From Leptolyngbya iicbica LK (GTDB lineage Bacteria; Cyanobacteriota; Cyanobacteriia; Phormidesmidales; Phormidesmidaceae), in contig NZ_QVFV01000001.1 in assembly GCF_004212215.1 (NCBI RefSeq), positions 1,188,814-1,252,813 of the forward strand: a stretch of 64,000 bases of DNA. The letters run 5' to 3'. The notes under the pieces are model-generated. The model was not told the origin of the DNA, did no database searches, and saw nothing but the letters and a program-made list of their open reading frames with translations. The translations under genes and the position numbers were made by a program. This document shows, in pieces, positions 57,719 through 64,000 of the stretch; position 1 is the first letter of the stretch; every line of letters starts with the position of its first letter.

Positions 57719-60322
57719 ATGACTACAAGAGCATCTGCTCAACAAGAGCTTGCTGATCTCCTCTCCCAAATCACTCAGCAAGACATCCGAGCAGGCCACA
57801 TAAGCCATCGACTTATTTTTATCACTGCGCTAGTCACTCTATTGGCGGGTGTCATGTATGCAGACAAAGAAGTTACCGAAGAAGAAAAACAGAAAATCAA
57901 ATCTTCAATTCGGCATTTTATTTTGCCTAGCAGCAATATTGGACAACTCATCAAGCCGATTTTCTCAGGAATTAAGCGCCAGAGGATCTATAAGAATTAC
58001 GGCGTCATTGAGCAATCCTCTGAAAAACTATCAGATCCTGAGAAAATCTTGATACTAGCCTTTTGTTCCAAGATGGCTGCTGCTGATGGTTCTATCGCAC
58101 TTGAAGAAAAGCAGTATATCAGTAAAGCAGCAGAGTTATTCAAATTTTCTGAGCAATATTTAGATCTAATTTTAAATGATTTTAGACGGCAGGATGAGAA
58201 TAAGGAAACTGCCATAGAAATCCTCTCACTTCTAGATCCGCATCATTTCAAAGATTTAGATCCGGCTTTCATGAAAGCCGCTGATTCAATCAGGAATCAG
58301 CTTTCTCCTGTCGCCTCGAGTACTGCTTTAAGAAGCCATTCGGACACGATCAAGTACGAAAAACTGAAACAATTTCAGCAGTCAAAAGCTCAACTCACCA
58401 AAATTGCTAACGAGCTGTTAGAAATCATTCAAAAATGTCATGAGCAAGAAATCCTAAGAAAAGACCTAGAGGATGAAGTGAGGCTAGTTTTAGAAAAAGC
58501 CAAATCTCAAAAGTTCAGGGTGGCAGTTGTTGGTGAATTCAGCCAAGGTAAGTCCACACTTTTGAATGCCTTGTTAGGGGAAGAAGTCCAACCAACAAGA
58601 GCTATTCCCTGTAGTGGAATAGTAACGGTCTTAAAGCATGGTAATCGGCAAAAGGTTATCTGTCGGTATAAAGATGGAGAAGAGGACGAAGTTCCTGTTG
58701 AAAAGTATCAAGAGCTAGCCGCCATCTCCGAAGAAGCTGCACTATATAATATTGCCGAAGAACTGACCAAATCCACGATCAAGGAGATTATTTTTGAGCA
58801 TCCAGGATTAGAGTTATGCCGTCATCAAGTAGAAATTGTTGATTCTCCAGGTCTGAATGAGCATCCCGAAAGGACAACTATTACTCATCAACTACTACAG
58901 AATACTGATGCCGTAATTTTTCTGGCAAACGCCTCTCGTCCTTTTACACAGGGCGAAATGGAACTGTTGAAGTCGTTACGGCAGCAATTACAAGGAAGTG
59001 ATTCTAATCAACCAGTAGAAAACCTTTTCGTGCTGGTTAACTTCATGGATCTACTGCGACGTGATAAAGATAGAGAACATGTCAAACAGCGAGCGAATAA
59101 TTTCTTGCAAGGCGAAAGTCCTATCATCTCAGGGAAGAACAGACTGCATTTCATCTCTGCACAGGCTGCCTTAGACGCCATGCTAGAAAATCGAGATGAT
59201 GAATATTTACAGAGTTTTAGTGAGTTTTCTACTGCTATTCAAATATTTTTAACAGAAGAGCGTGGCTGGTTAACCATGCGTCAAACGATAGCCAGTTTGG
59301 AGAAACTTGTTCAAGAAGCTCGCGCTGGTTTGCAGCAAACTATGGGCTTACTGGAGGGGCAGATTAGTTTCTCTGCATCCGAGCAATGTCAAATAGTAGA
59401 CCAGATGGGAGCAGCTAGTGGACGAGAGGTTAAACTGCGGCTTTTACGTGATGAAATTGTGGATGCGGCTTTAGAAGCTATTAGTGAGGCTTGGGAACAG
59501 TGGCTTGAAGGAATAGAAGAACGAATTTCGGAAAAGAGTACTGACTGGTCATCGACAGAAGAAGAGAAGGAAAAAATTCTTCGAGACTTTGCCAACCAGT
59601 TCTTACATGATCTCTCAGCTGACTTAGATTCTTGGCTGGAGAAAACCGTGAAAGGCGAGATTTTGCTTCCAGAACTCAGTAAATTTGAGCAAGAAATTTC
59701 TAAGAACTTGAACTTGATCTATGAAAACTTAAGATCGATTGACTTGATTTCGGGCTCCAATTTAAGCGAACAGTTTAATCTCTCTTTATCCCATTTTGGG
59801 ATTAATATCAAATTTGATTCCGCGCTTGATCCAAGCTCAATTGATGATGAAGATGGAATCTTTGGATTGTTTAAGGTGATGGGAGGTGGAGGAATTCTAG
59901 GCGGCGGTATTAGTGGAGGTCTTGCATTTTTAGGTGTCAGCTTTTTGCCATTATTGTTGGCTGGACTAGCAACTGGAGCAGTGGTGGGTTGGTTGTTTGG
60001 TTCTGATCCAGGCAAAATTATTTTGCAGATGAAACAAGAGGTCTATGATAAGGGCTTTGAAAAATTTAGTGATTCTGTAGAAGAGCTTGGAATTAAGATT
60101 GGAGAGGGAGCAATTCAGGCCATTGACTCTAGGTACGAAAAAGCGGCCAAGGCAATTCAATGCTCGATTGGTATTCTCAATGAGATTTTGCTCAAACATG
60201 AAAAAATCCATCAAGAAACTGTAAGCTGCCACAATTCCAAGAAGGAATTGATTCAACTAAAAGTGCTGGAACTAGCGAATATTGAGTCTAGTCTTCAGTC
60301 TTTATTGCTTACTGCTAATTGA
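57719..60322 (+). CDS. Dynamin-like GTPase with N-terminal TerB-like domain
   Basis: 867 residues. Residues about 20-160 are TerB-like, with paired acidic loops YADKEVTEEE and AADGSIALEE. A coiled coil follows (about 210-265), then a dynamin GTPase: G1 GEFSQGKST (about 272-280), G3 EIVDSPGLNEH (about 372-382) and a weak G4 VNFMDLL (about 440). A long helical middle follows. Near residues 715-765 is a glycine/hydrophobic stretch (GGGGILGGG... FLPLLLAGLATGAVVGWLF) that could insert into membrane, as in bacterial dynamins. The C terminus is helical. The partner gene starts 52 bases later. Confidence 0.88.
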   Translation: MTTRASAQQELADLLSQITQQDIRAGHISHRLIFITALVTLLAGVMYADKEVTEEEKQKIKSSIRHFILPSSNIGQLIKPIFSGIKRQRIYKNYGVIEQSSEKLSDPEKILILAFCSKMAAADGSIALEEKQYISKAAELFKFSEQYLDLILNDFRRQDENKETAIEILSLLDPHHFKDLDPAFMKAADSIRNQLSPVASSTALRSHSDTIKYEKLKQFQQSKAQLTKIANELLEIIQKCHEQEILRKDLEDEVRLVLEKAKSQKFRVAVVGEFSQGKSTLLNALLGEEVQPTRAIPCSGIVTVLKHGNRQKVICRYKDGEEDEVPVEKYQELAAISEEAALYNIAEELTKSTIKEIIFEHPGLELCRHQVEIVDSPGLNEHPERTTITHQLLQNTDAVIFLANASRPFTQGEMELLKSLRQQLQGSDSNQPVENLFVLVNFMDLLRRDKDREHVKQRANNFLQGESPIISGKNRLHFISAQAALDAMLENRDDEYLQSFSEFSTAIQIFLTEERGWLTMRQTIASLEKLVQEARAGLQQTMGLLEGQISFSASEQCQIVDQMGAASGREVKLRLLRDEIVDAALEAISEAWEQWLEGIEERISEKSTDWSSTEEEKEKILRDFANQFLHDLSADLDSWLEKTVKGEILLPELSKFEQEISKNLNLIYENLRSIDLISGSNLSEQFNLSLSHFGINIKFDSALDPSSIDDEDGIFGLFKVMGGGGILGGGISGGLAFLGVSFLPLLLAGLATGAVVGWLFGSDPGKIILQMKQEVYDKGFEKFSDSVEELGIKIGEGAIQAIDSRYEKAAKAIQCSIGILNEILLKHEKIHQETVSCHNSKKELIQLKVLELANIESSLQSLLLTAN

Positions 60323-60373
60323 TAATTGAGTGTGCTGTTTGGGCTGAAAATTATTATCTGGAATGAATTTCTG

Positions 60374-61711
60374 ATGCTGTATCAATTTTCTCCTCTCATC
60401 CAAGCTGGAATAGAAGCTGGAAAATACGTACCAGTATTTTCGGAAACCGGTATTCCCCTTAGTATGGTTCGCCATGCTGCTGGCCCCCATGGCGGACAGT
60501 TTGCTGCTCACGCAATAGGTTTGGCTAGTAATAATGCCGGTATGGCAGCAATGGGGCTAAATCCTTTAACTGCTGCTCCACAACTGGCCATGAGCGCTGG
60601 GCAGCTTTATCAAGGACAAATGACCTTGAATGCGGTCAAGGCTCTTTCTACATCAGTGGCAACGTTGCAGGCGACAACCGCTGTCATTGGCGTTGGAGTT
60701 GCAGTGACAGGTGCGCTTGTCGCCGTTAACCTCTGGCAAACTCTCAAGATCCGGAAAGACGTTAAGCAGATGAGGTTAGAGGTACAAGAAGGCTTTCTGA
60801 ATCTTCATGAAGCCCTGGCAGACCAGGGAGAAGAGCTTCTCCAACACATTGATCTGGTGGCAAAAGATGTTGAGTTTAGAGCCCATCGTACGATTCTTGT
60901 ACAAGCCTACGGGAAGTTCAACAAGGCTTTAAATCGATTGCAGACGGCTTCAACCCTAAAAGACATAGGCAGACGGAACGACGAAATCACAGCGGCCAGA
61001 GACATGCTCTTTGATGCGCTGGCCGACTACGACAACCATCAGTTAATGGAGGTAATGGAGAGCATCTCTCCACCCGCATATCTTCGTCGTCGCGAGTGTG
61101 TTTGGGCAATTGAGCAGGCCATTGCGATGACGTATCAAATGCAAGGCGAGTTTTCGGCAGTGAGCGATCGCCTTGTAGCTCTGGACAAAGCGATCCGCCA
61201 TGATGCGGTGAAGGTTGTTTCTGATATAGAAGAGCCCGAAGAGCTTGACTTCTTTTTTCCTGAAATCTTGCGTATTCATAATCATGACTTGGCTGCAATT
61301 AATGCCTGGCAAGCACATGCAGACTGGTATCAGAGTCTTGACAAGAAAGATTTGCAACAGCTTCAAGAGTTGCCTATTATTCAACCAGACGCGGAAGCTG
61401 GTGTTGCTTTGGACGCTGATCTGGAAAAGCCACCTGAGTATACCTATTACGAAACTGCGCAAGAGCAGTCTCATGCCAGGGCAATTCGAGATAGCTTGCT
61501 GATTTTGATGGACTCTAATACCAGGGCGGAATCTCAAGAGTACGTGGCTGAGAGAGCTATTCAGGAGGGCTTAAACAGCCTGACTGAGAAAAACTTAGCC
61601 GTAGCAACTCCCCTGACTATTGCTAATTTGGAATATTACTTTATTTGCCGTGATGAATCTTTCGAGGAAGAAGCCGAGGAAGCCGAAGCTCTAGAGACTT
61701 CAAACCACTAA
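60374..61711 (+). CDS. Partner protein of the dynamin-like GTPase (hypothetical)
   Basis: 445 residues from ATG at 60374; a TTG at 60326 and earlier codons are in frame, but GGAA precedes the ATG. The N-terminal half is small-residue-rich (GMAAMGLNPLTAAPQLAM), then a membrane helix (TTAVIGVGVAVTGALVAVNLW, in part) followed by a charged coiled coil (KIRKDVKQMRLEVQEGF, NLHEALADQGEELL). The rest is helical and acidic, ending in a Glu-rich tail. No family recognised. The pairing with a dynamin suggests it anchors or loads the GTPase at membranes. Confidence 0.75.
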   Translation: MLYQFSPLIQAGIEAGKYVPVFSETGIPLSMVRHAAGPHGGQFAAHAIGLASNNAGMAAMGLNPLTAAPQLAMSAGQLYQGQMTLNAVKALSTSVATLQATTAVIGVGVAVTGALVAVNLWQTLKIRKDVKQMRLEVQEGFLNLHEALADQGEELLQHIDLVAKDVEFRAHRTILVQAYGKFNKALNRLQTASTLKDIGRRNDEITAARDMLFDALADYDNHQLMEVMESISPPAYLRRRECVWAIEQAIAMTYQMQGEFSAVSDRLVALDKAIRHDAVKVVSDIEEPEELDFFFPEILRIHNHDLAAINAWQAHADWYQSLDKKDLQQLQELPIIQPDAEAGVALDADLEKPPEYTYYETAQEQSHARAIRDSLLILMDSNTRAESQEYVAERAIQEGLNSLTEKNLAVATPLTIANLEYYFICRDESFEEEAEEAEALETSNH

Positions 61712-61933
61712 AGGGGAACACAGAAATATTCAAAAAGATCTTCGACTTAAACGGCGTCTGTTGCCCCCCGCCACTCATAACTGAGTCATAGTAGGCGATC
61801 ACAATTGGGCAGACGATATCTTCCCAAACGCCACGGAGCTAAAAATCTTTAATCGGGTCGATTGCTACTACGAGCATTCCCCAGACTCCAATTCTGAGTC
61901 GATAAGATAGCCTTTAACTCCTCTTAGCCAGCT

Positions 61934-62167
61934 ATGACAACCTTCACCGTTTCTCTGCCCGCAGCCCTAACCGCCTACTTACAAGCCCGCATCGACTCTG
62001 GGGAATTCAACACTGCTGACGACTATATCCAGGCACTGATTCAACAAGACAAAGCTCGCCAAGAACATCTGGAACCGCTCCTGCTAGAAGGGCTTGACTC
62101 CGGTGAGGCAACACCCATGACTGCCGCTAATTGGGACACTATTCGCGCCGCCGTTCGCCACAATTAA
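61934..62167 (+). CDS. ParD-family antitoxin without an adjacent ParE toxin
   Basis: 77 residues. The N-terminal ribbon-helix-helix reads TTFTVSLPAALTAYLQARIDSG, then EFNTADDYIQALIQQDKARQEHLEPLLLEGLDSGEATPMTAANWDTIR, the ParD tail that wraps the toxin. Normally parE follows at once; here only 186 non-coding bases follow before the MerR-like gene, and no ParE-like frame was found on either side. It may be an orphan antitoxin or relic, or work with a distant toxin. Confidence 0.85.
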   Translation: MTTFTVSLPAALTAYLQARIDSGEFNTADDYIQALIQQDKARQEHLEPLLLEGLDSGEATPMTAANWDTIRAAVRHN

Positions 62168-62205
62168 GCTGACCATGCCCAGCATAGTAGAAGTTTTATA
62201 AACTC

Positions 62206-62224
62206 TCTGGTCTTGGCGACCAGA
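62206..62224 (+). terminator. Weak hairpin after parD-like gene
   Basis: TCTGGTC-TTGGC-GACCAGA, a perfect 7-bp stem with ATCTTT after it. Possible terminator for the antitoxin gene. Confidence 0.4.
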
Positions 62225-62250
62225 ATCTTTCCGCTGCTACATCTAAGCCA

Positions 62251-62285
62251 TGATTGGGAATCGGCAGTTTGCCGATTCCCAATCA
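62251..62285. repeat. Perfect 16-bp hairpin without T-run
   Basis: TGATTGGGAATCGGCA (62251-62266), loop GTT, TGCCGATTCCCAATCA (62270-62285). It lies 69 bases before the MerR-like gene. The absence of a T-run makes a simple terminator less likely; a REP-like element or operator is possible. Confidence 0.6.
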
Positions 62286-62353
62286 CAAGGCAACAAATAT
62301 TTCATGCAAGATTGTCATTGACATTGCTTGTTGTCACTGACTAGAATGGCGGC

Positions 62354-63028
62354 ATGGATACGTTGCAACAATTAGCGCAGCAGCAGCCAGAGTTCGCCTT
62401 AGATCGCTTCGTTGAAGTGGTCAATCAGCTTCTGCCCCAGTTTTTGCCGGAAGCGGTGGGCAGTCGGGGTCAAGAATCGGTGAATCCCCGGCTGGTGCGG
62501 CACTACACCACCCAAAGGTTGCTCGACAAACCGCTCAAACAAGGGCGGGAAGTGCGGTATACCTATCGGCATCTACTGCAGTTGCTGGTGCTGCGTCGCC
62601 TGCTGGCGGAGGGGTATAGCGTGAGTTCGATGCATCAACTCATCGGCGGCCAGCCCAACGCTACCTTGGAGAATCTTCTGCAAGGGGGCGCACAGCTCAC
62701 CGTCGAAACCGCCAACCCCGCCCTCGCCTTTTTGGCGCAGGTCCGCGATCGCTCAGCGCCACCAACGGCCCAACGTGCGGCCCCAGCTCCCGCCCCTGCG
62801 GCTAATTCCCGTGCCGCGGCGAAAAGTCGCCCTCAATCGTTTGGGGCCGCATCACCCGCACCCCCCTCAACCTCCAACTGGACCCGTCTCGAACTTTTAG
62901 ACGGACTGGAGTTACACGTCCGTGACACCTTTGCCTTGCCCGCTTCTGCCCACGAACGCGAACGTCTACTGCAACTGATTGCCCAATCTCTCACTCAACT
63001 CAACTCATCCCGGAGACACCCACCATGA
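62354..63028 (+). CDS. MerR-like transcription regulator
   Basis: 224 residues. A winged helix of MerR type spans residues about 35-95: NPRLVRHYTTQRLLDKPLKQGREVRYTYRHLLQLLVLRRLLAEGYSVSSMHQLI. An Ala/Pro-rich linker follows (residues about 135-175), and a C-terminal helix with ELLDGLELHVRDTFALPASAHERERLLQLI. The stop overlaps the start of the VWA gene by 4 bases (ATGA), so both are made together. The regulator may control its own operon; ligand unknown. Confidence 0.82.
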   Translation: MDTLQQLAQQQPEFALDRFVEVVNQLLPQFLPEAVGSRGQESVNPRLVRHYTTQRLLDKPLKQGREVRYTYRHLLQLLVLRRLLAEGYSVSSMHQLIGGQPNATLENLLQGGAQLTVETANPALAFLAQVRDRSAPPTAQRAAPAPAPAANSRAAAKSRPQSFGAASPAPPSTSNWTRLELLDGLELHVRDTFALPASAHERERLLQLIAQSLTQLNSSRRHPP

Positions 63029-64000
63029 CCCGACAAGCCTCTCTGCCCCAACCCACCTTGGAACTCATTCCCCTGCATGGAGCCGTCGTGGCCCAGCAGC
63101 CGATGACACTCGATGTCCTGATTCGCATCACCCCACCGACGTTACCCGCAACAACGGAGCGAGCCGCCCTCAATCTCAGTTTGGTGATCGATCACTCTGG
63201 CTCTATGAACGGCCCGAAAATTCAACAGGCTCGTGAAGCGGCTTGTTTTGCAGTGGAAAATCTGTTGCCGAGCGATCGCCTCAGTGTAGTGCTCTTCGAC
63301 GATCGCATTACGACCCTGGTTCCCAGCACCCTGGCAACGGATAAACAGGCGTTACTGGCCCAGATTCGCCAAATTCGTGCTAGAGGTTCCACCGCTTTGC
63401 ACGACGGCTGGGTGGAAGGCGGCACCCAAGTGAGTCAGTATCTGCACCCCCATCAGCTCAATCGCGTCATTTTGTTTTCGGATGGACAGGCCAATGTGGG
63501 CGAAACTCGCCCAGATGCGATCGCCAACGATGTTCACGGCCTCGCACAACGGGGCGTCAGCACCAGCACCTTAGGCATTGGTCAGGGCTACAACGAAGAT
63601 CTGCTGGCGGCGATGGCCGCGAGTGGCGATGGCAACTTCTTCCATATCGAATCCGCTGACCAACTGGCAGACATTTTTGAAACCGAACTGTCGGGTTTGG
63701 CCGCCACGGTGGGGCAGCGGGTCAGTTTGGGCATTGAACCCCAAAACGGCATCAAGGTGCTGGATGTGCTCAACGACTTTGAATTGACCAACACCCAGCG
63801 ATACAAGCTGCCGAACTTAGCAGTGGGCTCCCCGATTAACGTAGTGGTGCGGTTACAAATTCCGGCGTTGTCGCAAGCGACGGAACTGTTTACCATACGC
63901 TTGGCCTGGGACGATCGCCACCAAGCGGGACGACAGACCCTGCGGGCCGGACTCGAACTCCCCACGGTCAGCCCCGAACAGTTCAGCGACTTCCCCGCCG
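63025..64000 (+). CDS. Von Willebrand factor A domain protein, 5' part
   Basis: Open from ATG at 63025 to the end of the window (325 codons seen, no stop). A leading beta-region (TLELIPLHGAVVAQQPMTLDVLIRIT) precedes a VWA domain: MIDAS motif SLVIDHSGSMNGPKI, Thr in GSTALHDGW and Asp in VILFSDGQANVGE, so metal binding is intact. A following beta-rich part runs to the window end. No signal peptide is visible, so it is likely cytoplasmic. It overlaps the MerR-like gene by 4 bases. Such VWA-MerR pairs occur in cyanobacteria; the function is unknown. Confidence 0.9.
   Translation, partial: MTRQASLPQPTLELIPLHGAVVAQQPMTLDVLIRITPPTLPATTERAALNLSLVIDHSGSMNGPKIQQAREAACFAVENLLPSDRLSVVLFDDRITTLVPSTLATDKQALLAQIRQIRARGSTALHDGWVEGGTQVSQYLHPHQLNRVILFSDGQANVGETRPDAIANDVHGLAQRGVSTSTLGIGQGYNEDLLAAMAASGDGNFFHIESADQLADIFETELSGLAATVGQRVSLGIEPQNGIKVLDVLNDFELTNTQRYKLPNLAVGSPINVVVRLQIPALSQATELFTIRLAWDDRHQAGRQTLRAGLELPTVSPEQFSDFPA

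Overview
The window looks like a piece of a cyanobacterial chromosome. The octamer GCGATCGC (HIP1) and its core GCGATCG recur inside and between genes. The haloperoxidase, the glycine decarboxylase P protein and the paired cell-wall transpeptidases are all types common in cyanobacteria. Filamentous Leptolyngbya-like lineages are a reasonable guess, but the species cannot be fixed from this sequence. I saw no rRNA, tRNA, CRISPR array or intact insertion sequence.

Layout. 1-2.1 kb: the 3' end of cobO, a MITE-like palindromic element, argF and a small methyltransferase. 2.2-26.4 kb: a large glycan locus, mostly on the minus strand. Its start is an ABC exporter followed by pseB-pseC-pseF-methylase-pseG, an unusual run of methyltransferase, SDR, metallophosphatase, ATP-grasp and methyltransferase genes, then pseI, a GT-B-like transferase, an asparagine-synthetase-like protein, an FkbM methyltransferase and three GT4 glycosyltransferases. 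These genes make and attach a pseudaminic-acid-type nonulosonate. Only the PseH acetyltransferase step has no visible gene. Seven methyltransferases lie in the locus, and several junctions are ATGA overlaps. The stretches at 2.2-9.2 kb and 15.4-19.8 kb are clearly more AT-rich than the rest, which suggests acquired or fast-changing cassettes.

27.1-31.0 kb: a FlaA1/CapD-type 4,6-dehydratase and a large membrane protein on the plus strand. 31.1-38.2 kb: housekeeping and envelope genes (gcvP, a two-META-domain lipoprotein-like or secreted protein, PsiE-like, fasciclin, two tandem L,D-transpeptidases). 38.9-45.7 kb: a second glycan-related segment with an MBOAT O-acyltransferase and its SGNH-like partner, a GT2-GtrA fusion and a GT39-type enzyme. 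45.8-54.2 kb: DCC-family protein, CysQ-like phosphatase, Crp-family regulator, TerB-like protein, WecG/TagA/CpsF transferase, CNNM/CBS protein and a fused peptide-type ABC ATPase. 54.8-56.7 kb: a vanadium-dependent haloperoxidase.

56.9-64 kb: a hypothetical gene, a two-gene unit coding for a TerB-dynamin-like GTPase and a membrane/coiled-coil partner, an orphan ParD antitoxin, and a MerR-like regulator overlapping a von Willebrand A protein that runs off the window. The best candidates for undescribed biology are the dynamin pair, the SDR-phosphatase-ATP-grasp module inside the pse locus, and a covarying double-hairpin repeat found twice (31.1 and 50.8 kb).
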